Assembly (NCBI GenBank): GCA_013399305.1
Contig: VXAI01000645.1
Location: 92,157-156,156 of the forward strand
Length of the DNA: 64,000 bases
Reading direction: 5' to 3'
Source: Rostratula benghalensis
Lineage: Eukaryota > Chordata > Aves > Charadriiformes > Rostratulidae
Shown here: positions 50,266 through 62,050 of the stretch, piece after piece
Layout: the number at the start of each line of letters is the position of its first letter
How positions within the stretch are numbered: position 1 is the first letter of the stretch
Program-made: the position numbers and the translations under genes
Notes under the pieces: generated by a model
Database searches by the model: none
Seen by the model: only the letters and a program-made list of their open reading frames with translations
Told to the model about the DNA's origin: nothing

Positions 50266-53200
50266 CTTTTATGAGCTCTGGGAAGAGTGAAAGAAATCAG
50301 CAGACAATTTGACAAAAGCCTGTGCTGCTATGTACCGCAAAACTATGGAAGTTCCCTTTGTTTTTTCTAAATATATCTCAGGCTTCCTTGGTTTTGCTGC
50401 TCTCTTTGAAACTCCCAAGACTTTCACTCCAGTTCTATTTTTCAGAATAACTTTCTTTTAAGATTAACCCCTTCTGTTAGTGGTTTTTAAAAATCTGGTT
50501 TGGGATAGAGATATCAGATGTAAAAAGTTAGCCACTCACATTGTGCTAGCATTTTTAATGTTGTATTAAACTATGTAAATCACTAATACAATGCAAATAC
50601 CACTAATATGACAGAGATTATCCCAAACTGCTGACACCGACAGTCTCCAAGGGAAAATTTCTCTGTGATCAGCTTTAATCAGGCCTTTCTCAGAAGCTTT
50701 TATGTTGGCTTCCACTCATGCAGGTCAGGGCATCTGCCAAAAGAGTCTTTTCCTTGCTGTTTATGTAGTGCAGCAAGTGACCGTTTAGCTTAGAGGCAGG
50801 AACGTAAATCCTAATGTGTTTGATTTGCCAGGCCAGGGTGGCACCTTTTCCATCAGAAACAAAGCTCTCTCCTAGTTCAGCTTACTCAGCAGGGTTTGTA
50901 AAGCTGGATAATCCCATGAGTTTCAGCAGCTAAACCTGTTGCAGATATTTAATATAATACGACAGAGCCACCATTCTTTAAACTACTTCTTCGGCACTTA
51001 AAAAAATCTGAGGCAACTGACCCACTGCAACACAAAACGTTTACTATTAGTAAGAGCCAGTAATGATATCTTTGTCACAAACTTTTGTGATTTACATTCA
51101 TGAGCAATCTGAAGTTACCTGGGAAGCAGAGGATTTTAACCGAGGTTAAATAATAATGCTTGATTTGGCTCTTGTGAAAGGAACCGTGAAAACCGTTCAA
51201 ACCTTTAAAAACATCTTTAATGTGAGAAGTAACAGATGTTAGAAAAAGATGTTTGTCTTAACTCTACTTTTCTTTAAAATTTCAGTTATTTTTATTTATC
51301 TCCATCACTGATTTTTTGAAAGGGATTGCAAATGTCAATCCTTTTTCGCATTGTGGGTAAACTTGAAGGGGTTTTTATACCTATTGTATTCTTCATGGGG
51401 TCCTGCGCTACTTTTGTCTGAACAAGCCAGCAGAGGTTTTTTTGCAATACTCAACAGCTGCTACACAGGGTGCACCTTCACTTTCACACCCTTCATATGT
51501 GTTTTTTGTGAGTAATGTTTCCAATGGTGTCTGAATGGAGATCTGAAATTAGTCCAGGAATTGGCCCTTTGGGCTACACTACCCAGAACTTAAAAGGGTG
51601 AGAAGGTAAGGTGTGCTGAATTTTTAACTGAAAAGTCTATGGTCTTTTTCACCCGAAATAAAAATCCTCATTTCAGATGTTCTTCATCTTTAACAAGAAA
51701 GATATACCCCAGAGCAAAATCTTTAATTTTCTGCTTTCAACAATTTTTCTGGCGATGTCATTTAGTTCTATGTTAGAGCCTTTTTCAGCACAATGGCAGA
51801 TGTCTTTAAACTTTGCCTGAAGTAAGAGCAACTAAAGTTTTTGGGACGACCTGATCCTAAGGAAACCGGAATATATAGCCAAGAAGAGGTATTGACACTT
51901 ACTGGCATGCATTTCTCTTTCAGACTGTTGATATAACCTTAAGCAAGACAGCAAACAGTGCCAGCTGAAAGACCCAGTGCAAATAAATACAACAGTCAGA
52001 GAGGATGGAGCCATAAATAACACTTTAAATATGTATGAAAAGGAACTCTGAACACAAGAAAAATAATATTAATTATTTTCCACTATATCCTCTCAGTAGG
52101 ATTCTCCAGATCATAGCTGAAATTCTTCATGTTCCTTTTGTTGCCCCAGAGGGACATCCCTTTCTTGATAACTCTGTTATCCAAGGTCCATGTGTCTTGG
52201 ACACCCTGTGTAAATTAAGTGTTAGGTCTGGATTGACACTGTTCTGGTATCACCAGGCCTCTTGTAAACCCCACAAGGAGCACGTTGTGAAACAGGCTCA
52301 GAAGCAAATGGATATGGGGTTTGCTGCTGTGTCACCAAACTACTTTGTATTCTTGATTCTTCTCCTGTATTCCTCACGGGCTGGTCAGCAAAACAGTAAG
52401 CGTGGGAGAATTGTTTCAGAGATTTGTTGTTGTTATATGTGCCATCAGCTGTCAAGAGCAAAAGGAACTTGTCAGCCCATAACAAAACTGAAAAATGTTT
52501 CTTGTGTTTCTGCAGAGAAGAATCATTTGGGAAAGGATCGAGAGGAGTAAAGTTTGATTGTGATTCTTAGAATAAAGTACAAAGACTTTGAAACTAGCTA
52601 GAAGGAAAAATAACAAGCACTCCCAAACACACTCCCTGCCTTCTAATTCGTCATGACACTCCTGTTTAGACATATGTTTTTTCCTTCTTTGAATAATAGT
52701 CTAATATTACCAAACTAAGAGTGAGTAATGTCTCACTTCTTTGAATCTTCACAGTATAAATCCACCAGCATAAATTCACTTCTCAGCTCGGCACACTGAA
52801 TGCTAAAATCTACCATTGCTTGTCCTATTCCCCCAAGAGTCAACAGCTGATATATGAAAAGTTTATTTCAGCTATATTTCCCTGATGGGGGGAGAAGATG
52901 TTTAATATATCTACTCATAGATGCTATGCTGGTGGTACAATAAACAGCAAAGACCATCCTTTTGCTGACTTCCATATATTCTTTCTCATAGAGTAACATT
53001 AAAAGAAATCAAGAATGTCTTTACCACCACCAAAAGCTAGAATAGCACTGACGGTGACATATGAACCTACTTTTAACCTGTGTGACTTCTACTCCACCAT
53101 CATTAATTGCAGAGGTATGTGGTTATTTGCCTAAAATAACTGAAGAGTGAGAAGCAGGGACGCAATTTTCATACTTTAGGGCCTCCATGGTATGTGGGCA

Positions 53201-55842
53201 GCTGTCGTAATTACCATTAGTCTCATCAAAAAGTGAAGGGTCTTTTATAAATCCTTATTCTTTGAGAAAAGTAAGATATTTGCCTGGAAAACAAAAGAAT
53301 AAAAGAAAAAAAATAAAAGCTGAAAAAATGCTGTTACATTGCAGTGTGCTATTGGGTTTTACATTGTAACTGAATGGCTTCATTTTCCCTGTCTGCCCCA
53401 CTGATAGGGCTTTCATGTGAGGTCATCCTCCAGTGTCCCAGAGGGTATTGTGGACCCCTATGACAAGACAGTAGTACTTCTAAATCAAAGTATCTTCAGT
53501 TCCAGGCTTTCTGTTCTGTGAAATATCAGCACATTCTCTCTGGGCAATATGCATTTCCTATGATAAAAAAGAAGCTTAATTGAAATTTCAGCAAGAAATG
53601 TTTTGATGAAATATGATGGACAAACTTGCAGCACTATTTTCAGTTCTGGAGAGTGGGAAATAATTTGGGAAAGGACTCAGGAAACAATTTTAGTTGCAAC
53701 TACTGAAAAAGTGAAAGGTGTCAAGCGGCAGATATAAGAGAGAATAGTAAGCCTTTTTTGCCATCTGGGCTTGTTTATACCTGTGCTGCTGATTAAACAT
53801 TACAGATGACTGCAAATATCTTTAAAATATTTCTATATATCTTTTGCTTACTCTTCACATGAAGTAGTTATACGTCAGGATGCCAAGAGCCACTTTTTAC
53901 TTTTCCTTATATTTTATGACCCCAAAATTTTATTTCATTATATTATACTATCCCTCCTTGATAACAAATTAGGGAAAAACATTGTACATACCTCATATGA
54001 AGAGGTTTCCTTCATCAGAGCGAAGATGGCAACCTGTGTTGCAGAAAGACATGGGTAGGAAAGGCGGTTTCATCCAGCTGTGAAGATAGCCCTCTGAACA
54101 GGTTTTGTTTCTGTGTCTCTTAAAGGTGGGAAACACTGGTGAGGTCTTGCTGAGATCAGGAGCGGATCAGAGTCTCTGCAGGTGATGAGATGAAGTGACA
54201 CAGAGGCAACTCTGGGGACCTATGATAGCTCAAGCTGAAGTAGCCAAGAAGCTGTGAAAGGGCACCAGTAAAAACCTGTTGACCCACCATCAGAGCTGCA
54301 CTTTGTCAGCAACAGACGTAGAGCACCCACTCCTTTTAGAACACCTCCTAAAAATGTACCTTCCTGTCAGATTGTTGTTGCTGGGATATAGGAAAGACAC
54401 TACCTGCATGTTTTAGAGATCAGGTATCTTGAAAGACTCCAAGACATTTTTAAGATACTCAAGGACCCAGATTCAAAGAAAAACAAAAGAACTGCTGTAA
54501 AAAATGGTGAGGTTTGGGTAGGATTTCCCACAAGATATTTCAAAAATAACCACTCCAACCAGTGACAGACAACAGAGGGAAAACTCAGAGCTCTCCACTG
54601 CAGCCACTGGAGAGAACAGCACCTGCTGACAAGGCATCCTACTGTACTTTTTACATTAATGAGTGCTGGTTTACCTTTCCCAAACACATGATCTGTTTCT
54701 TTGCCCTCTCATTCCTCCCCTAAGAGATTTATATGTTTGTTTTACTTGCATGGATCCCTTGCTTGTGGGGAAAGAAATGCGGTTCACCCAGTTCCACTTT
54801 TGCATCACTGACTGTGACAGTGGCACTTCATGACATCACAATGAAATGGGACTCTTGCACCTTTTAACCTCTGCAGTTTTGGAGCTTACACTGAAGTCAA
54901 ACTTCTTTAAGGACCTGAAACAGTTTAAATAATATTTTTGTTTCACCCCACCCAGCTGTTAAGATTAGTATCAAAAGTACTAATGTTCTTTCTGTTATTT
55001 CTACCAAATTGGAAAAATGCTTGTCCAAAAAAGTTCATCAAAACACCTCCTCATTAGAATTTCTGTCCATTTTTCAAGAGGTCCAGAGAAGTCTTGGATG
55101 GGATTTCCAAACTGAAATAATGTTTTTGCTGTTTGGATATTCATCCATCTGAATGAAGTTCATAATTGTAAAGCACCATTCTTTTTTCACCACTACAGTT
55201 TCTCTGCATAAGCTTCCAACGGCCTATTGACTTGTTCATTTGGGAAATGATAGAGTTCAACAAACTCTACACTCTCTTAGCTTGCCTGTTTGTATGAAGT
55301 CTCAACATGCTGGTGATGAGCAAGAACATTTCACATCCCTTATGGTCCTGTGCCTAACGTTCCAAGGAACTTTGACTCTTGTGGACTGTGAGGCAAGTAT
55401 CACAAAGAGAGTATTTTCCAGGGAATTCTTTATACCCATGCTTTGGGGACCTAGCACCACTTTTATAAAGTTAAACTCTGCCAGGAGTGCATAGTATTAA
55501 AATTAGCAGTTGGTTCATTGCTTTGTTAGGTGATGGTCTTCCAGGAATCTTCCAGAGAAATGTCTGATCTAAGAGTTTGCTATCCTGAGAGGTGCTAAGA
55601 AGGCACACCCTCTGGTTTGACAGGAAAAAAAAAAAAAGTGTTTTTCTTGAAAATACAACTCAATGCCTGCAATTATACACAAAGTATGTTTACAGTGCAA
55701 TGCATCATGGACTTAGATAACAGAGACCCTTGCTATGCTACCTCTTTCTCCTGGATTGCTGTGCTACTGGCTATCTCTGAATTTAGTCACACATTTTCTG
55801 CTATGAAAGATGAACTTTGATAATTAAATGAATGATTGTACG
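50266..55842. other. Non-coding unique sequence, no gene seen
   Basis: No transposon or exon was recognised. It includes the longest open frame in the window, 171 codons at 52035-52550 (plus strand). That frame has no recognised domain, signal peptide or family resemblance and is judged chance. The parts at 50.6-51.0 and 51.03-51.20 kb are repeat-free, with mixed composition and occasional CpG, and may be conserved. An A13 run lies at about 55624-55636. Confidence 0.55.
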
Positions 55843-56608
55843 ATGAAAAGATAACAGGCTTTATGGATAGGAAGAAGATTGGTAAATGTCATATATCTTG
55901 GCTTCAGTACACCTCTGGATTCTCATGTAAAATCTTAGGAAGCACGGAATAGATGACAAGAATTACTAGGTGAATGCCTTACTCATTGGAGATAAGTGTA
56001 TTAAAAGAGTAGGCGTCACTAATTCTTGATTAAATTAGAGGGATGGATTGAGTGGGTATTTACAGGAATTATCCTGAACACTACACAATGCTTCCTTTGG
56101 TGATTTTTGAGGACATGTATATTGTTTACTCAGAGCACCACTGGGAATATATGTATGATAAAACAGGATTAGAATTATAACAGTGTTGATAAATTGGAGA
56201 AATAGTCTGGAAAAAAACAAAATGTAATTCAATGTGCTAAAAAATGCAAAGCAGATCTGCAGAAAGGAACTCAGATTTAAAATGAGTCACCAACAAAAAT
56301 ACCATTGGCTGCAAAAAAGACAAACATACATGTGTGCTTACTCACTAAGTAGCTCTGCCCTTTGTCTGCCTGCTGGATAAGAACAAATGCTCTGAAATTA
56401 CAGTGAGGCAAATACAGATTAGACACAAAATCTTTCCAGCAAAAAGGATAATGAAGCACTAGAGCAGTCTCCAGAACAGTACTGGAAACCTCACTTGAGA
56501 TATTTTTGAGAACAGCGTGGGTAAATGTCTATCAGGAATGACATAAGTATAACTCATCCAGTCTCAGAGTAGAGAAATGACTGGATGACTCCTTCAGTTA
56601 TTTACCTA
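55843..56608 (+). mobile_element. Ancient CR1/L3-like LINE copy with internal deletions
   Basis: The plus strand follows CR1 ORF2 to the 3' end. The first part (near 55883-55912, ATGTCATATATCTTGGCTTC) corresponds to the RT region encoding the D-SKAFDTV motif. TCATGTAAAATCTTAGGAAG follows (about 55922-55942), then ATTGGAGAAATAGTCTGG and AAAACAAAATGTAATTCAA (56193-56233), equivalent to the EKWSEKNKMKFN region. The 3' end reads AAATGTCTATCAGGAATGAC and ACTGGATGACTCC. All pieces are in order, heavily mutated, with large internal losses. The element's 3' end abuts the 3' end of a younger minus-strand CR1 at 56609. Confidence 0.8.
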
Positions 56609-56931
56609 GAATCGTAGAATGGTTTGGGTTGGAGGGGGCCTTAAAGATTATTGAGTTCCAACCCCCATGCCATGGGCAGGGACACTTCCTACTAGAGCAG
56701 GTTACTCAAAGCCCCATCCAGCCTGGCTTCAAATATTTCCAGGGAAACAGTATCCACAAATTCTCCAGCCAACCTGTTCCAGTGTCTCACCACCCACACA
56801 GGAAAGAATCTCTTCCTAATATCTAATCTAAATCCATCCTCTTTCAGTTTAAAATCATTACCTCTCGTTCTATAACTTTACTTCCTGATGAAGAGTTCCA
56901 CTCTATCGTCTGTTCTTATTTCCTGAAGTGG
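56609..56931 (-). mobile_element. CR1 LINE, bird-type 3' fragment
   Basis: The plus strand begins AATCGTAGAATGGTTTGGG, then GAGTTCCAACCCCCATGCC, CAAAGCCCCATCCAGCCTGG, TCTTCCTAATATCTAATCTA and ACTTCCTGATGAAGAGTTCC. This is the reverse complement of the last about 320 bp of a bird CR1. The similarity fades at about 56.93 kb, giving a 5'-truncated copy. It is less decayed than its neighbour and shares its 3' region with the copies at 57554 and 61189. Confidence 0.95.
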
Positions 56932-57553
56932 AAAAATTATTTTCATATTTTACCATGTATTTGACCATGTATCCATTAGCTAAGATAGCTCTGCACTTCA
57001 CCTTTAAGTTTCCTGTACTTAAGACACAATGATCTATCACTGTTTCCACCAAACTGTCAACCAAAACAAATGTTCTAGCTCATCTGACATGTGCCTGACA
57101 TATCACAGGATGGTTCTATTCACTTTTTTTCCTGATAAATTATAAAGCCATGTGAAAAACTGCATGTACTTTCGATAAACCTGCACTTTTGGCCATTTCA
57201 CCTCCACTCTGCCATCAGTCTGCTTATCAGTTTCCCCAAGGACATTTCACTCATTCCAACCAGCTAAGCAGGTTCAGTTACCAAATGGTATCTGTATCCA
57301 GCAAGAACTCTACAGAGAAAAGAATGCTCATTATGGAAATATATCCTCTCTCCCTTCTTCCCTCTGAGGCCAATGGGTAGCAACTCAAGTAGAGATAGGA
57401 GAGGCTCATTCATTCCTGATCTGCCATTATAAATGTTCACTCTGATAGCTGGTGGTTTTTGTATTCATCCAGAAGGGTCATTCCTGGCTTCACAAAAGCA
57501 CACAGAGAACTCTTCCTTGTTGTGCAATGTCCTAAAGAATATATTTTAAAATT

Positions 57554-57723
57554 TGCCAAGAGAAGTTGTGGGTGCCCCACATCTGGAAATGTTCAAGGCC
57601 AGGCTGGATGGGGCTTTGAGCAACCTGGTCTAGTGGAAGAAGTCCCTGCCCATGGCAGAGGGGGTTGGAACTCAATGATCTTTAAGGTCCCTTTCAACTC
57701 TAACCATTCTATGGTTCTGTGAG
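57554..57723 (+). mobile_element. CR1 LINE, bird-type 3' fragment
   Basis: Sense-strand CR1 3' end: AGAAGTTGTGGGTGCCCC, GGCTGGATGGGGCTTTGAGC, CCCTGCCCATGGCAGAGGGG, GATCTTTAAGGTCCC and the terminal CCATTCTATGGTTCTGTGAG. About 170 bp survive. It is identical to the copy at 61189 over 43 consecutive bases (57589-57631 and 61218-61260), so the two belong to one young subfamily. It forms an inverted pair with the copy at 56609. Confidence 0.95.
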
Positions 57724-59340
57724 ATCTAAAAATCCATGAAATCAAAGGAGAGGCTTCTGTTGATTTCAGCAGCGTTGAATCAGATCCTTTACAGACAATA
57801 TCTAGATGTTAATGCACTAGTTAGGATGTCTTTCTTCCCTGGCAATCAATGTATTTGATCTCATAGTAACAGAGGAATCTAGGAAAAGATGTGCAAAGAA
57901 ACAATGCAAGAACACTTTAAGAATACTGCTTATGCCTTCTTTTGCTTCCTTTGAAATATCTGCCATATACTACCTAATGAATAACTCAGCATCACAACCC
58001 AATCTCCCAGAGAAAAAACCTTTACAGAGACTACATTATTGCGTAGTCTCTTCTCTGCTTAATGTTGTTTAATGTGAATTTTCTGCTGAGAAAGCACAAG
58101 TAGCCTAGATAAAATGGAAGTATTGCAAACTCGCCTAACAGTAAAACTGAATTTTTGCCTGCTCTTGAATATAATAGCTGTATCAGTGATCAGTGACATT
58201 TCTGCTTTGCATTTTATACATCATTCGTTTCTGTGTTTCCCAAATCCATTTCTGTAGTGTGACGTATCTGTAAAATACCAATATTTTACAGAACACTGCC
58301 CAGCACTAGTGTATGCCTAGAATGTCTTTACTGCTAAAAAAAAAAAAAAGCATAATACTGAAAAAGTATGAAAAGTATGAAGTATGAACAGTGGCAATTC
58401 TAATTTAAACATTTAAAAAATTCTCTGATGCATAATAAAATTATTTCAGTCAGTGGTGCTAGTGGTTTGCATTGTACACTGCTGCAGCAGAGCTGAAGTG
58501 CAAACTGTGATTTCATGCAGCAGGGATCATTTGGTTAGGAGTCAAAAGAAAGTCTGCCTGAAGAGATCTCTGTACAAAATCCGCTGTGACAAAAATGGAA
58601 TGTGTCTGGGATTTTTCACCTTGTTTGTTTCTGCTCACTGCCTTGCTTCTGCTGATTAATGTGTGGTTCCTCAAAGCCTAAAAGATATATGGCATGACAG
58701 GTAGACTTTTTTTCTTATAGCCCTGAACTTTGTTTCTTTGCTATTTTCTTGCTGAACCAGAAAGTTAAGCAGACCTTTCTCTGGCAGTGAATTTTTGCAT
58801 GCACTATTTTTGCAGACAGATGAGAAATATTGTATTACTCTTGTAATTCTTTTAGATGCACCCAAATCACAAACACCTTGGAAATAGGCTGTCATGAGGT
58901 GCAGAGAAATAAAAAATAGCATTCCTTTCAGCAGCAGTGGCAGGTAAAAGTTTGGATTCAAAAATTGCATTGCAGTGAATGGGCTTGGTTCACATTCAAA
59001 TGGAGCAAACATGCAAAGCTCTATGAAAACCTTGCCTTTTTTTTCTGACTAAGGGATGCAGACAGCATGGTACCACATAAAGGCAAGCCACATAGGTGAT
59101 TTTTTATTTACTGTAATAGACCTTGCAAATCCAGCTCAGGGCTCAGGGCCTGTGCATTTTGCATATTCTGAAGAGGACACATCTTCAGCCATCGCTGGTG
59201 GGTGACACACTTGCAGCCCTTCCCTTTGCTGAGATGGTACAGACACAGCCAAAATCGCAAGGGAAGATGTGTTTGGCCTTCTTTCCTCAGGGAAGGCAGC
59301 TCTCTGCAGTCTGCTGAGCAATGCAGAGAGAAACTAAACC
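57724..59340. other. Non-coding unique sequence, no gene seen
   Basis: No exon or transposon was recognised. It has an A14 run (58336-58349) and a small tandem of AAGTATGA words (58362-58389). The rest is featureless AT-rich sequence. Confidence 0.55.
58336..58389 (+). repeat. A14 run and short AAGTATGA tandem
   Basis: Fourteen A residues are followed 12 bases later by three irregular copies of the word AAGTATGA. It is a slippage-derived low-complexity patch. Confidence 0.7.
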
Positions 59341-59830
59341 CAGAGCAGAGGCTGCCTCGCCGGCATGCACATTATCATCCCTCCGAGCTGATAACCGTGG
59401 TGTATGAATGAAGGTGCCACGTACGCAGCGATGATGCAATGTGTATCCGCACCGTCCAGCTCGCGGTAGCATCACTTCGAGGTCTTATCAGGCCGGGCTG
59501 CTTCATAAATGAATGCTGCCAGGCTGCTGGAATTATCTGCACAGTCAGATACTCATTTTTAGCTTTTTCATCATGGCTGGAGACAGCTCCACTTGATCTC
59601 AGCAAAGTTATTTTAAAATCTGAGAGTTTGCCAATGTTTCTTTTTAAAGGATCACATCTACTCTGATTCATTACTCCTGGATTTCATTTGTCAGAGCAGC
59701 CAAGTAGTCTAGCTTTTACATTCCCAATGGCCATTATCTCTGTTTGTTAACAGCTAAATGGCTGATGCGCGGATACACATTATTCCTGTGTTTTCTTGCA
59801 GAGAGTGAGCTTTTGCTGGAAACAAAATAA
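59341..59830. promoter_or_regulatory. CpG-dense candidate enhancer
   Basis: Thirteen CpGs lie within 59358-59495, the densest cluster in the window. Motifs visible include TGATGCAAT (59432-59440), which matches the C/EBP-ATF composite element, plus several GATA-type cores (TGATAA near 59390 and TTATCA near 59485). A second, downstream segment has GGCCATTATCTCTGTTTGTT followed by AACAGCTAAATGGC (about 59729-59763) with a forkhead-like TGTTTGTT, and then GATGCGCGGATAC. No repeat, TATA box or convincing reading frame explains the block; overlapping short frames occur on both strands. It fits an evolutionarily retained enhancer, although conservation was not tested. A weak distal promoter is the alternative. 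Confidence 0.45.
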
Positions 59831-60495
59831 GAAAAAAAAAAAAAAGAAACTAGAAGGATATGATAATCTATAGATTTTAGAGGAAAAAAAATGCTTATTG
59901 ATTGGAAATGCGTATATACAGGACAGTTTACTGAGTATTAGCTCTAGGGAGTTGATTCATTGGATTTCTTTCCTTTTAGATTATATGTTGCAAATGCTGA
60001 AATACGGTCTTGTGCCACTGACACTATATGTTAAATAATAATTTCTAGCAGAAATCAATACATTAATTCCAAATACAGCGACTGGTTTCCACTGTATGAT
60101 CTTTATTCATCAAACTAGAGCCAGAATCTGCCTAAAAGTAAGTATGCGAATGGTCCTGTATGTATTCAGCCATCCATTTAAGCAAGTGAAGATGGTTCCA
60201 TTGGCCACTGAATAAACCTGATTTTAGGCAAATAATTCAGTGAGTTAGGGTTTGAATCATTGTAAAATTGAACTGAAGAAACTGTTTGATTAGCCGTTGT
60301 GGAGCCTGAACCAAGTAATTATGAGATCAGGCACAGCTGGGTTAGAATTCATTAGCCAACACATTAGAGTTACCTTTTGGTAAGCACAAAGAGGGAAAAT
60401 GATGGTTGCTCCACACAATAGATGCACTACAGTTTGTGCATTTCATGTCTGCAGTATGGTGCTGCAGCCACATGTTTTCTGATTAGCAGGGAATC

Positions 60496-60518
60496 ATGAT
60501 GGTGATGGTGATGATGAT
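60496..60518 (+). repeat. (GAT/GGT)n trinucleotide tandem
   Basis: Seven consecutive units of GAT or GGT-related trinucleotides (ATGATGGTGATGGTGATGAT) in plus orientation. It is a minor simple repeat. Confidence 0.75.
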
Positions 60519-61110
60519 ATACAGTTGCTCAAAACAATTTAATGCAATAATTAGCTCAACAAATTCCTACCACTAGTTCAAGATATCAAAGCAAACGTCA
60601 TCCATTACAATTTCATATTTATAAAAATTTCCCTCTAAACTGCTCCATGGTAAGATTAGCATCAGCAAAAACAAAGATATAAATATTACAATTGTTCCTG
60701 TGAACTTTATATCATTAAATCAATTTTTTATATAAGCAATGTACCTTGAGTAATGCTTGCCATTAATTGTAGATCCATTCATGTGAATGATACTGGGATA
60801 ATTTTGAGTTGGAAGATGTAATATAGGCAAGATTTCATTCTAGAAAAAACCCAAACAGGAACATCTCCTAAGCTGTGGAAGGCCAGGCAGTGCTGGGAGA
60901 ATGCAACTGCAGATGTATGTGTGACTACACCTGCAGCGCAGCTGTTGAGTGGAGCTTGCAATGAAGCAGGCGAGCAGAAATACCATTGTTGTATGTCAAT
61001 CAGTCAAGGTAATACTATTACCATAAATGCGCATGGTCCAGCCACATAAAACCATCCTTTTTTTCTTTGAATATGCTACGTTTTAAGCTATAATTACGTT
61101 AGTTGGTTGG

Positions 61111-61127
61111 AAAAAAAAAAAAAAAAA
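61111..61127 (+). repeat. A17 homopolymer
   Basis: Seventeen A residues. This is the only long A run on the plus strand; the other tracts of 16 or more are T. Confidence 0.9.
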
Positions 61128-61188
61128 GTCCAATAATATTATCTGTCTGGTTAAATAAATAAAATCTCTGTGATGACAATTAAATAAA

Positions 61189-61352
61189 GTGAGGCTGTGG
61201 ATGCCCCTTCCCTGGAGATGTTCAAGGCCAGGCTGGATGGGGCTTTGAGCAACCTGGTCTGGTGGGAGGTGTCCCTGCCCATGGCAGGGGGATGGGAACT
61301 AGATGATCTTTAAGTTCCCTTCCAACCTCAACCATTTGATGACTCTGTAATC
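61189..61352 (+). mobile_element. CR1 LINE, bird-type 3' fragment
   Basis: Sense-strand CR1 3' end: GTGAGGCTGTGGATGCCCC, TTCCCTGGAGATG, a segment identical to the copy at 57554, TCCCTGCCCATGGCAGGGGG, GATGATCTTTAAG and the terminal CAACCATTTGATGACTCTG. About 165 bp remain, 5'-truncated at a point similar to the 57554 copy. Confidence 0.95.
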
Positions 61353-61689
61353 TTAAGTACAACAGAATTACATGCAAACTGCATTATTTGATAATGACAA
61401 TCTATTGGACTGCAGGGGTTTCTGTGAATAACCCTTTGAAAATGTTAGCTCTGAGGTTAATGACATCTGGCCTCCCTCCATTGCCCCCAGTATATTACAA
61501 ATATAATATACCAATAGTATATTAGTGAAGCCAGGAGTACAGGAGGGGAAAGAAAATATCATTATATCACTACACAAAATCCTGATTTTAAATGCTAAGC
61601 ATGATTATGGCCATCCCAGTTCAGAAAGCAAGAGGTACAATTGAAGGTCAGCAAGGAAGATCAGAAGTTTGAAATAGGTTCTGTCCAAA

Positions 61690-62050
61690 CAGATATTAAA
61701 CAGAATAGCACTTTTCAGCACAGGGAAAAAAAAAATAAAAAAGAGTTTGTGGTTTATAAAATGATGAATGACAAGGAGGAAGGAAGGGAATGACGGCTAT
61801 TACATCTCATAAGACAAGAACATGGAGGTATCAAATGAAACTATCAGACTGCAGGCTTTACACAGAAAGCACTTCTTCACATAATCCATAACTTAAAATG
61901 CCATTGCTACAGGATGCTTTGGAAAACAAAATTATAAATGGGTTCAAGAAACAGCTAGAGAAAGTCATGAAGTAAATATCTGCAGTGGGCTGATAAACAC
62001 AAGGGTGTGAGTCAGGAAGTCCTGACCTGCCAGAGGAGTCCTGGGGAGGT
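61690..62050 (+). mobile_element. Ancient CR1/L3-like LINE, 3' region
   Basis: The order CACTTTTCAGCACAGGG, GGTTTATAAAATGATGAATG, CAAGAACATGGAGG, AAGCACTTCTTCACATAAT, CATTGCTACAGGATGC, AAATGGGTTCAAGAAACAG and ATCTGCAGTGGGCTGATAA tracks the end of ORF2 and the 3' UTR of an L3-like CR1. An A-rich insertion (61727-61742) interrupts it. Many substitutions mark it as an old copy, older than the neighbouring bird-type CR1 pieces. The 3' boundary is uncertain. Confidence 0.78.

Larger units (their letters stand above)
59831..61188. other. Non-coding unique sequence, no gene seen
   Basis: An A14 run (59832-59845), a short GGTGAT/GAT tandem (60496-60518) and an A17 run (61111-61127) are the only structured parts. 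No exon or recognisable transposon was seen before the CR1 at 61189. Confidence 0.55.

Noticed and set aside
52035..52550. 171-codon open frame, plus strand, the longest in the window
   Set aside because: No domain, signal peptide or family resemblance, and ordinary AT-rich base composition. An open frame of this size is plausible by chance in 64 kb.
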